DNA of 64,000 nucleotides, from positions 3,714,759 through 3,778,758 of the forward strand of contig NW_024468911.1 of NCBI RefSeq assembly GCF_011745365.1. The letters run 5' to 3'. Positions within the stretch are counted from its first letter, which is position 1, and each line of letters starts with the position of its first letter. Below are positions 1-10,624 of the stretch, piece by piece. Source of the DNA: Cryphonectria parasitica EP155. Lineage: Eukaryota > Ascomycota > Sordariomycetes > Diaporthales > Cryphonectriaceae. The translations under genes and the position numbers were made by a program. The notes below the pieces were generated by a model that searched no databases, had not been told where the DNA came from, and saw only the letters and a list, made by a program, of their open reading frames with translations.

Positions 1-40
1 AACACTTCGACAAACACAAGGTGTTGGTGGTGGAGTAGGA

Positions 41-61
41 AGAGGAGGAGGAGGAGGAGGA
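41..61. repeat. GGA trinucleotide repeat
   Basis: About seven GGA/AGG units in a row at the left end of the window, in non-coding sequence. Confidence 0.8.
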
Positions 62-2473
62 TCAGCTTGTTCAGCGTTATGAACGCCACGTCATTGAAGG
101 GACCCAGTCATGGACCACAGACCAACATATACAGGCTCAAATTGTTCACTTGTCCAAGGTGGGAAGAGACTTTCTTTGGCGGCGCAGGAGGGAGGTGAGG
201 GGAGAGAGACGCACGATACGGTCTTGGGTGGCCTGTAATGAGTAAAAACCGAGACGGTGCATCATCGTCCACTAGGCCTCGATGAAGCCGACGGACCGTC
301 ACGAAGAATAGTGTTGTGAGGCGGGCTGGTGTCATGGAGCTGTACCAAACCCATAGACATATCGGGCTCTGATATTGGCACGTTGCAGCCAGTCACAGAG
401 GCTGCAAGGCCACCCACACCCACCCAGCCCACACACCCACCCATCTGGAAGCGGGAGACAAAATGTTGGACGGCGAAGTAAGACGTCAAGACACGCAGCG
501 TAATCTTAAGAGTAACAGAACTGCTGCAGGCAAACGATACTACGTTCCCAACTCACGAGCCTAAAACCGTTGATATATCAGCACAGGTCGCAGGTCGACA
601 GGCCGCATCATCTCCTGAGAAAGCAAAGATATGCAGGCCAGATCGCAATAGTCTGCCATCGCCGGAAGGGGTTTCGCTGTACATACAGATACTGCCAGGG
701 GTGTGGCCGAGCTCCTCTCACACCTCCACATCACAGTGCGGTGGGGCTCGCACACCATACCTGAAGAGCCTCCTGGAGGGGACAAGGGTGCTCGGGGACC
801 GTCTCCTCGGCGTCCAGGGAGCCAGGAAGCATGGTCCAGCTTCTGCCTCAGCCGGATCCCAACATGAAGAAAACATGTCCAGAAATTCCCGACGCTGGGA
901 CGGACCCAAGAACAGGGTAGTTGGTAACGAGGGCGGGCTCGTAGTGGCTATGTTTTAGCCTAATGGGGCCACGCATGCATGAAACCTTCGCACCACAACA
1001 TGCAAGCTGCATATGGGGGGGAGAAAGGGGGGGTGTTCGCATCATGAGGAGTAGTCTCTGGGGTACGTTCCTGGACTTTTGGAGCCAGAGCTGTCCTAGG
1101 TGCTATCCTGGAGAGGCAAAGATGCGTCGCCGACTGCTCTGTAGCCTGCAATGTAACAGGGTTGGTGCCCCACGCCGGAGAGGGGCCAACGTGCTAATGT
1201 AGCGGTCTGCCTAGCTTCCATTGCATGAGAATGTACAGGTCGAGGAGGGGCAGAGGAAGGGGGGTGTCATCTCAGCGGGTAAACAGTGGGAGGAGGTAAA
1301 ATGTGGTGTATACACAAGATGATTGTTTACCAACCACCAAGAGCGGGCGTAAAGGATCCGCGGAAACGCCGTACTAGTAGTTCGTAGCCCATACCATGTA
1401 CGCAGCGCAGGGGAGAAAAATTACCTCCGACAATGAGCCGTTGGACTGATTCGGCCTGGACTGGTAGGCCCCAAGGTCCTGCAAGGAAAGGACAGTCGCA
1501 TCATGCCGTCACATCGTCACATCGAGAGGTCGTTAGCTCATTTGTGCTGCAAGCAGAGCAAGCAGGAGGACGGCCATATCAAGTAGCAGGAGGGCGCACA
1601 GCTGCAGGACGGACGATGGTTAAGAGCTTCGTCGTACACACAGATGGTACGAGAGAAGGGGAGGGGGGGGACGGGATGTTGAGGGATGTGTGGTTTTGCG
1701 TCCTGTGGTGCGCAGAGCCACCCTTCTGTGATTTTCTCGTATTGGTGGGTGCTGGTCCTGTCCTGCATCTTCTTGGTCGTGCTTGCACAAAAGAGAGAAA
1801 TGCTTGCTGCTTGTGAATAGCGCTCGTGGAACTGTAGTCCACTCCGTACTGTGTGCGATGCTCAGCTATTGGGCAGGGAACGGATGAAGGGAGTCTAAAT
1901 TAAATGAGGGTGAAAGCATGCAGTCTTAACCATATAGCACATGCATACTAATGTACGCACATGCTATTGGTCGTAGTGGTAGGCTACTTAGGCAGCAGGG
2001 CAGGTAGGTTCTGACCAAAGTCAGCAAATGTGCTGGAGGAAAGACGTTGCGGAAAAGTGGGGGGCCTATGTTGATGTTTCCTTCCTCATGTGATCAACAG
2101 AGGACCTGCCCTAACCCTACTATGTGCCAAGGTTTCTTCCCTCCTGAGCTTGTCGGAAGGAGAGGGTTGGAGAAGAGGAGAAAGTGGAAAGAGGCAAGAG
2201 AGCGAGAGCACGCAAGAGCTCACTCAATGGGTCCCGCGACTTCCTGACCTCGAGTTCGGACCGGCAGAGGGAGCTGGCTACTGTACACCGGGGTCTCTCG
2301 CGTACCAACCAAAATCAAGAAAGAATCCAGCTTCTGCGCCTGTTTGTGGCTTAATTGGCCCATGACGATAGACCGAATCCACACCCTGTCATAACAGCTC
2401 CCTCTATTCTTTACCAGTGCTCCTTCATGCACGCAGGAGTGACTCGATTAGAAGGAGGGGTAGAACAGTGTTG

Positions 2474-2508
2474 TCTCCTCTCTCTCTCTCTCTTTTTTTT
2501 TTTTTTTT
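2474..2508. repeat. CT tract followed by a T run
   Basis: An alternating CT stretch runs directly into about 16 T. Pyrimidine-rich blocks of this kind are common upstream of fungal genes. No gene start follows within 1 kb that I can support. Confidence 0.7.
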
Positions 2509-3879
2509 GTCTTCGACTGCGCTCGTCCTCCCTTGCGTATTGTTCCCGTCTACCGCGGTCTTCTCCTCATTCGACAGAGCCAATAGCATCTAGAGCTGCG
2601 CGCGGAACCTCTACCAACTTCTTCGTGTGGTTGGTTCTACTGGGCCTCCGTCTTTCGTTCTCATGTCAGAGCGGAACGCGATGCAACCTAAGCCAAGGGA
2701 GGTCCGGCTGATATGTGATCTCTCGGCGACTCTCACATGTTCAAGTTGCCGGCCTGCCACCTCATATCACATCGCGGGTTCATGCTCTGGCGGGCTGATA
2801 GCTCTCGCCACATTCTGACAGATCGATTCTGCCCAGTATAGCTCTCGCACCCGTTCTGTTCATTTATTCGTTCAATCTTTTTCCTTACAACAAACCAAAG
2901 AACGGACCTCATGTTATCTCGTCGATCCACTACCCTCTTCCTTGACTTTCGCGCCGCCCTGCGTATCAGGAGGACCAACACCAAGAAGTGCCGAGCGAGC
3001 TATCCCCTCGCTTAAGCAGGTATACGCAACGTGATACAAAGCAACTTAACCTGCGTCAAGACCTATCAATTGGCAAAGTTTGGACGGCTACGGCAGACCT
3101 GACCAACCTGCCTCGTCCCCATCCACCGCCATCGTTCTTCCTACCGACTGGCCATAACATACTTGGCTCTGCACGCCAACCGATCTCTGTCCCTATCTCC
3201 TCCCTTGCTACTCCTCTCGACACTCTGATTTTCTCCCTCTTTCCTTCGAGTTTCTCTGCTCTTAGGCACGAAGATTCTGGAGGATCGAGAGGAAACTGGT
3301 TGGTTGATTAGGGTGCTTGCATATTCATACGGCTCACCCGCAGCATTACAAAACCCGTACGACCCAAACGCGTGCACCCACACATCCCGTCCACGCCTAC
3401 AAGCCATCCCTCGCCGATGCTTTTGCGACGCCGGCTTTTCCAACAATACCACCAATCCGGGCTTGCCCTGATCCCTCCCACCCCTTTCTGGATTTTCTGC
3501 ACCCTAGCGACCCGTCAAACGTTCTGGCAGATTTGACATCTGCAGCCACCAGCTGCTCGCGTGTCGCTTCGCGTGTCGCTTACTGGTCCCGGACCTCGAC
3601 CCCTCTTCTTGACTACCTATGCGCTTATATGGGCTGTCTTGCGATCTTCCTCCTCCAGATCAGGAAAACCTCAAACGTCTTCAACCTTGAATTTTCGCTC
3701 TGAGTCTCTGCTCCAAAGCTTTGCTTGACTCTACGGTCTAGCTCACAGTTTAAGCCGCATATCACACAAATTCAGTCGCTACGGACCAGCACCCGGCGGC
3801 TAAGTTTGCTCCCTACGCTGTCCTAGCTGTCCTCGCCATTACGCATGCATTTCTCCCCCTCGAGACAAGCGCGGCAGAG

Positions 3880-5600
3880 ATGACCGATCAGATGAATCCC
3901 GACGCGTTCGGTGTAGGCCATATCGAGCCAGACACTCCTAGCGACGGTTCAACTATTGAGGACGTACGTGGAGCTTTGAGTGGCATGCAGCCTAATAGCT
4001 TGCCCACCGTGCTCTGGAACTTGGATGTGGCGCAGACTAACGATTCTCCTTCAAACAGGATAGACAGTCTTTATTTTCGGATGCGGACTCGGCTCTCGGA
4101 TCTGCAAGTAACTCGATAATCGATTCTGCCTTCTCCCGGTGATTCTAATGAGCAACCTGCCGCAGGACATGTCACTCTTCTCCTCGACCGCTTCTCTCAG
4201 GTCATCCATCTTGAGAAGCATGGAGGAGAATGGCCGTAAATACCATGGTTACAAGGAGGGGAAATATGTACTCCCCGTCGACGAAGTTAGTCTGGCCGAG
4301 TCCGATCTCTGGATGCCCCCGTTTATCTGGCCATCCATACTGACTTTGAGCAGCGAGAACTTGACAGGCAGAGTATGCAGTCCCCAGTTTTGAGGATGTT
4401 GTGTCAACATGAAGCTGACCCAGAGGATAGTATTCCAGTACGACCTGTGTCTCTTGACCTTTGACAACCACCTCTCGTTTGCACCCTTCACAAAGCTGAA
4501 CAGGGTGCTGGATGTTGGATGTGGTGTCGGTGAGTTAGACCAGACGCTACGAAGTTATGGTCAGCTCTGAATTAACACGTCTTTTCAGGTTACTGGGCAT
4601 TGGATTTCGGTAAGGACCCTGATGCTTGTTCCCTCCCCCCTTCCACTCCGGCAGCAGAGTTTATGCTAAATAACTTTGCTTGTAAAGCTGAGATGCATCC
4701 CGAGGCCCAGGTGAATTCTACTTCATTTCGCTAAACCATTTGTGGCGTGCTGATGGTTGGTCTAGGTGATTGGCGTTGACCTATCGCCCGTTCAGCCGGC
4801 ATAGTGAGTTGTATCATACTTTGGATTTAGTTGTCAACGTTAACACATCGACAGTGTTGTGAGCAAAGAGAGAATTCTCGAGAAACAGCTTGTAGGATAC
4901 AGAAAATTGACAAGGCTGAATAGCCTCCGAATGTCCAGTTCGAGATCGATGACCTCGAGGAACCGTGGAACTTCAGCTACCCGTTCGATTACGTCCACGC
5001 CATGATGATGACCGGGGCCTTCAGGGACTGGCCAACTTTTTACCAGCAAGCCCATGAGTGAGTCTCGATCCTTCTGGACCCGCCCGCCCCCTCCCCCTAG
5101 CGAGCTGATACTGCCGCCTTGCAAGAGCTGAACGATCATCACAATCCTTCAGAAGCCTTGTCTCGGATGGCTGGGTCGAGATCCAGGATATCCAGTTCCC
5201 TTTGCACTGCGACGATAATACACTGCCGGCCGACGGCGCACTGCGGAGATGGAGTAACTTGATGGTGGAGGCGGGCGATAAGTCCGGATTCTTACTCACA
5301 ACCTGCGAGCGGGCAGGTGACATGATGCATGAGGTAGGCTTTGTCGACATAGTGCGGATACCCTACAAGTGGCCCATCAACGAGTGGCCGCGGGAGGCGA
5401 AGTGGAAGGAGGTCGGGCGGCGCACGGCCATCAACTTCAGGGATGGCATGGAGGGGATCATGATGGCGCTGTTCACGCGCTTCATGGGCTGGTCCAAGGA
5501 GCAGGTCGAGGAGTTCTCGCAACAGGTCGACCGCGAGTGGCAGGATACCAGGATTCATGCCTATTTCAACCTGTGGGTGACGTATGGGAGGAAGGCATAA
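3880..5600 (+). CDS. LaeA-like SAM-dependent methyltransferase
   Basis: Predicted 344-residue class I methyltransferase of the large fungal LaeA-like (TAM/UMTA) family. It has the family's acidic start with a DADSALG motif (about residues 36-42), then ENGRKYHGYKEGKYVLP, then SAM motif I VLDVGCGVGYWALDFA, then GVDLSPVQPAYVPPN and FEIDDLEEPWNF, and a C-terminal YFNLWVTYGRKA. I infer eleven exons: 3880-3963, 4059-4138, 4201-4285, 4354-4372, 4431-4529, 4589-4609, 4688-4710, 4766-4803, 4855-4858, 4924-5057, 5153-5600. They total 1035 nt in one frame with GT-AG borders throughout. One exon is only 4 nt. Family members include the secondary-metabolism regulator LaeA, but most have no known substrate, so the function is open. 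The gene converges with a second family member on the opposite strand. The start is the first ATG of the acidic N-terminus. Confidence 0.9.
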
Positions 5601-6580
5601 TGATGATCTTACCCGACGTCGACGGCAATGTTGCAAGAGGGGGAAAGGGGCTTAAAATGGTTGTATGATGCTGATTATCAAGATACCTATTTGCACTAGT
5701 AATGTTCTCACAATTTTAAACCGGCATCTTTGCCCAGCGCAATGCTCAGGCGAAGGGGGCATACTGCTCGGAGCAGGCAGTGAGCGTCATCCGGCGGAGG
5801 CCTGGTGCAGCATCCTTTGCAGACCATGTCATGACAAGAGGATTGAGTTATTTATCTATATATATGGTCACTAGATCTTGTGTCACGCTCACTCTCGACA
5901 GGTCATATCCTGGGAACCAAAGGCGGTTCCTGGGCTTATACGTGAAGGCGGTGGGCATAATGAACAAGAATCGACAAAATTTGACGATCATCTCAAATTA
6001 ATGCTGTCATAATTTTTTTACAAAATTTTCTTCTTCTTTTATTCCTTAAACGATTCTTCCTCGACTCGACTTCCTTGGGTAATACTCTCCCCTCCACCTG
6101 ACCATCAATCAAGTACGTAAGCCACCCGGTTAAAGCAAGGGAAAAAGAGAAGAAGAAAAGAGAAGGCAGCAAACAACCGATCCTATCAAAAAGACTTTGT
6201 TAACTGAGCAAACTAACTTCCAACAGTATCTCAAATTATCCTTCTTGACTTGCGCGTTCCAATGAACGAGCTCCAATGAACGAGCCTGGATGTTTTTTCT
6301 TCTTCCTTCTCTTTCGTTCCTTTTGTTCTTAAATTGTTTTCTAAGGCATATTCTGTGTCTCTCCTCCACTTTCGCACAAGTCATAAATAACAAGCTTTGA
6401 AGTCAACCAAGACCTTACACACGCAGTCAACCTACCACATCCATGTCCTTCACCGCCTTCTCACACAAAGGCATAGAGCGTTCGTACACGCACAAGCCCA
6501 AGGAAACCATCCATGGATCATTCCTCCTCACCTCTCTCCCAAAGAAAGAAAAAAATACTATTACGTGTCTCAAGCTCCAA
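5601..6580. other. Intergenic region between two convergent methyltransferase genes
   Basis: The 3' ends of the two LaeA-like genes face each other across 980 bp. The sequence is AT-richer than the flanking exons and has no convincing frame. It is presumably 3' UTR and terminator sequence for both genes. No remnant of a third gene was recognised. Confidence 0.6.
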
Positions 6581-6994
6581 TCACGCCGGTGGCTTCTGGC
6601 CGAATACGACAGAATACGGTGCGTGCATGTGAATGTTCCTGTCAAACAGCTGCGCGCGAAACGCCTCGTGTAGTTCGCGGAACTCGTCGACGGGCACGGC
6701 GCCCGTGTGCTGGACCATGACCTCGAAGGCGTCGCGGATGCCGAGAAAGGTCTCGCGGATGCAGACGCCGGCGTTGCGAAGGCGGCGCTTGCGGGGCCAG
6801 TCGCCGATGGGGACCATAATTACACGCTCTTGGACGTTGATGAAGCCGGCTTGCTCACTGTTTGGGGAGGCGTGAGAGGTAGCGCGGGCCCGATGGTTAG
6901 CGAGAAAGGTCGATGGGTGTTTTCGGAGGGAGGCAGGGCGGAGGAGAAGACGGAGGAATAAGAGGCAACGGGGGTGGAAGAAGAGAGGGGAAAG

Positions 6995-7045
<51 letters not shown>

Positions 7046-8284
7046 GGTAGTAAACTCACAGCATAGACTTGAGTTTGCCGGCGAGACGGGGATCGGAGTG
7101 TGGACAGACCGTCGCCATGGTCTTTTCGAGGAGGGTCTCCCAGCGAAGGGCGACTTCGGTATACGGCGGGTAGTCTGGACCGGGATCGACGTATTTGGTG
7201 CCGGTGCCCTGCTGAAACTCGATCCAGCCACCAGGCTTCAGAGTCCTATGAAAAAAGGAGCGTCGTAGAGTGAGTATTTTACTACTTCCGGAGCTGCCGG
7301 CAATCTCGGGGCGGGCGGACAGGTAAGGAAGAAAGGGGGGAGGGGTTGGAAGGAGGCCTACCGCTTAGCGTTTTCTATCAGCTTGATGGGGTCTACTATT
7401 GCCCAGGCCATCTCGCGGATAAAGACAAGATCGGAGTCCTGTATGGCGGGGTTGTCCCAGGCTGGCTGTGCAATTCCATCTTCAGACGATGCCTCGATAT
7501 CTGCTTGGTAGTACCTCAGGTTTTCCGGGACAAACTGGTGTTCCCTTGGCGTCATGTCGATGCCGCTAACTTCGGCTTCGGGGTGGCGCTGCGCGACTGT
7601 GGTTCCAGGCGTCAGAAGAAGTCTGGGGCTGAAAGAAGGGAGGGGAGAGGGGACAGAGAAAACGAAAAGGGGGAAAAGGAGAGAAAAGACAAGGACACAC
7701 ACCCTCTTCAGCAAAATAACCAAAGCCACACCCAATGTCCTATGATCCAACACAGAGAAGTCAGCCTGGTCCCGATGTCCCCAGGACGGCCGGCAAGCAG
7801 CTCGCCGCCAAAGATGCAGTGCTGGGAAGAGATCATCACCCACTGTTATTCTCTTGGGGTCCCTCGTGGGCGCGAGATAAAGCTGGTCCTCTAGAAACTC
7901 CTTAAAGGCCAGGTGGAGGAAGTACTCCCTCTGCGCCTCTTTATCGTCGATAGGCATGGTGCTAGGCAGAAGATGCGTGAGCACAACTCAACTCGACTCG
8001 TCCCCGATTCTCCTGGTCCTCCCCTCTCCCGCTTCGCGGAGGGCCTGCGCCTGTACATACTAGCTGTTCTTAAAAGTCTGAAAACGTCTTGAGGCCCGCA
8101 AGAGGTGTCAGTACCCAGGCAGCACAGGTGAAGATGGGGTTGGGTTGTGGGTTCCGTACCTGCCGATCATATACTTAACGGGGAACTGTTCGCCGTCGGC
8201 AGTCATGTACGAGGGTGCCCCTCCGTCGAACAGCGACGCACTCGACGCATTGCTGTCGACCGTCTGAACCGCCTCGGTCGACAT
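6581..8284 (-). CDS. LaeA-like SAM-dependent methyltransferase (second copy)
   Basis: Predicted 325-residue methyltransferase from the same broad family as the gene at 3880. Exons on the minus strand: 8284-8160, 7961-7844, 7739-7703, 7596-7362, 7245-7060, 6857-6581, total 978 nt with consistent phases. Visible motifs: PIDDKEAQREYFLHLAF, SAM motif I rebuilt over a splice as DIGCGFGYFAEEVAQRHPE, then SGIDMTP, YYQADIEA, a post-motif TLKPGGWIEFQQG, and the C-terminal YSVVFGQKPPA. The fifth intron (6858-7059) carries a long dinucleotide repeat. The start is uncertain: an in-frame ATG at 8344 would add 20 mostly hydrophobic residues, but family members are soluble, so I chose the ATG at 8284. The substrate is unknown, and the enzyme may be metabolic or regulatory. 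Confidence 0.85.
7001..7041. repeat. GA dinucleotide microsatellite inside an intron
   Basis: About 20 AG units lie in the fifth intron of the minus-strand methyltransferase gene. On the coding strand this is a CT tract. Such tracts vary in length between strains, and this one begins within about 20 nt of the intron's 5' splice site. Confidence 0.9.
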
Positions 8285-10624
8285 AATGGTCGAAGTCATG
8301 AGAAGGAGAGTAGTGAGGAGGAGCGGGAGCCACCTCGATCTCAACGGAGAAGGACGTTGTGTCCTCTGAGAGGCTAGGCCACAGGAGGGGGAAAGAAAAG
8401 GAGAAAAGTTAAGGAATAGAAAAGTAAGGGAAAACTAGGCGCGCGCCCCGAGAATCCTATCAGTGTGAGATGGTGCGCCCAGGAAAAAGCGACGAGGTCC
8501 AGATCCTCCTGCGGCGGGGCTATGCAGAGACACACAAAGAGGGAAAGCAAAGGGAAAAGGCCGAGTTATGTATGCAACCTGCCTCCTTTCTTCTTTTCCC
8601 TTTTTTTTTTTTTGTTTTGTTTTGGTTTTCTGTTGCTTGATGTTTCCTCTTCCCTCTTCTTCTTCTCCTTCTTCGTGTAGGCAGCTGGCCTATAGCAAGC
8701 GAGGAGAATGTGGGCTGGGCCTGCGTTCTTTTTGTCCCGAGGGATTGGGTCGGGTCCCAAGCCACTTCACGAGATCGGTGATGCCTTGTCTTCCAGGGCG
8801 GGCCGGACCCAGATTCCCGGTATTCCGTATGCTGCGTTGCGCTGCAGCATCAGGGTGAAAAGTAAGAGAAACCCCACTGGAATCGCCTCGAAGGGGGGAA
8901 CGAGAAGGGGGGAGGGGAGGGGGGGTATTAGTGAAGGGGCCCCCGCCGGGAATAAGAGCCTAGACTCAGATCGTCACCTGCTGGTGAGGGGCAGCCTGCC
9001 CGGAAGAGGTTAAGGCTGCAGTCGCAAAGGCAGGTGAATATCTCTCCCCTCCTTCCCACTCTCTTTCTCTCAAGCTACGAACCAAGAGAGGATTGGTCTC
9101 TCCTAGGATTTACAACATCACCGTGTTCTTTACATAGTGAGCGCGGACCAATATGGGCACTAAAGATAATCTGTGCGATCTACTTCTTTCTTTGTCCCTC
9201 TCTCCTTCTTCTTCTTGAGTAGGTTAGTATTCCTTCATCTTAGTGGGAGGTGAATAGCTATGCAGAGCGCAATCTGCTGCGTAACGAGTGGCAGACCCGG
9301 TACAGCGGTATTGGCTAGGCCTCAGTCCTGGGCAGGGTAGGGCTTATAATACATGTACAGCAGCACTGCTATAGTAGGGACGCAGCCCAGGCTGTGATGT
9401 ATTTGGGGAATACAGAACTGACACGATGCGTACGCCTGAGTAACACGACCATCATGTAGTTCTGATTACTTCTATTCCTAACTTGTATTGCTGAGGGCAT
9501 TTCACAATCATGAAAGTGGACGGCAGACTTTCAGTCGTTCCCTAGCATGTCTGTAGTTGGTGCAGGCCATGTACAGTATCTCAGTACTTGATTTCATAGA
9601 GAGTCTGGGCTGTCTGTTCTATTGAGCTTGGCAATTCTTATCTGTGCTGCTCAAAAACGAAGGTGCTCATGCCTCCGTAACCATTCAAGTCTTTGTCGTC
9701 TTCTCTTCCATCTTGTAAACTTAAAGGTGCATTATGACATTCTGTTGAGATTTTCACACCAGCAAAGGGTGACCGCTGACGAGAAGCTTGGCTCATTGGC
9801 TGCGACAAGTTTAACCAGGATAGAGCCCTCCTTTCCGAGTTCTCGAAAACTCCAACTCAGGTATACATTGAAGCGGAATATTTGGTTCTAGACAGCTGTT
9901 GAAGTCTTGATCCACGAGAGGTTCTACCATGTCTCTCAGCTCAGAAGGAATTCTTCGGAGCCTTTGCGTGTCGCGGTTCAAGCTACATTGACGCTGTGAC
10001 AAGCTGGTTAGACTTCAGGGGGGGGGGCGGGTCCAGTAATCCGGGTACTGTCTGTATCTTGTGGGCCTCTAGCGCCAAGTGTGTACAACCCCTACAGAGA
10101 AGCCGCTGTGACGTCTGTGGGCCGTCCCCCTCCCCAAAACCCTGTCGGGTGGCACTAACAATTCACACCCGCAGCGCGTCTTGCAGGACTGTAGAACCGC
10201 GTCTTGATCCCGCGCAGTAAACAGCCGCCTCCTCCTACTCTTCCTCCCTACACCACCAGAATTTCCTCCTCTCCTGTCATGGCCATAGTCCTACCTCTAT
10301 TCTGTCTGCACGCCATTGACAGTCGAATTCCATAATTTCTGCAGCCTGCCTTTTCAAGCGCATCATTTCGAGCATTCTACCGCTGCATCTGGATCCTACC
10401 AAAGTCGCGTCGCGTCAACCCCACACACTCACTGCATAAATCAGCATTGTCCGTCCAGCGTCTCGACATTCACGCTCAGGTTCACGATAAATCGTTCGCT
10501 GCAACAAACGAAACCTAGGCCCACGACTCACAAATTCCTCCTCTACCACCGTTTCACTCAACCCCAGAGATCTTATGCATCGGCAATGCAAACCAGCAGA
10601 CGCGTCCAGCCACGATAATTAGCC
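8285..10624. other. Divergent intergenic region upstream of CDC45
   Basis: This separates the start of the minus-strand methyltransferase from the start of CDC45. It contains a T-rich tract near 8600-8680, a G-rich patch near 8895-8930 and a G run near 10018-10027. An ATG frame from 10316 to 10618 ends just before the CDC45 start. It has no family signature and I regard it as leader sequence. No gene is recognised. Confidence 0.55.

Larger units (their letters stand above)
1..3879. other. Gene-free stretch, left end
   Basis: No open frame here shows a recognisable protein family, coding-like composition or consistent splice structure on either strand. Two low-complexity tracts are visible: a GGA repeat at about 41-61 and a CT run that passes into a T run at 2474-2508. 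Positions from about 2450 to 3879 are pyrimidine-rich on the plus strand and probably serve as promoter and leader for the methyltransferase gene that starts at 3880. A small or lineage-specific gene could be hidden here. Confidence 0.5.

Noticed and set aside
4108..4165. Alternative intron 4108-4165 in the first methyltransferase, which made the gene look frameshifted
   Set aside because: Using donor 4139 and acceptor 4200 keeps the frame, preserves DADSALG and reaches the ENGRKYHGYKEG block, so the gene is intact.
10316..10618. 100-codon frame just before CDC45
   Set aside because: No family features and low-complexity His/Thr/Ser content; more likely leader sequence.
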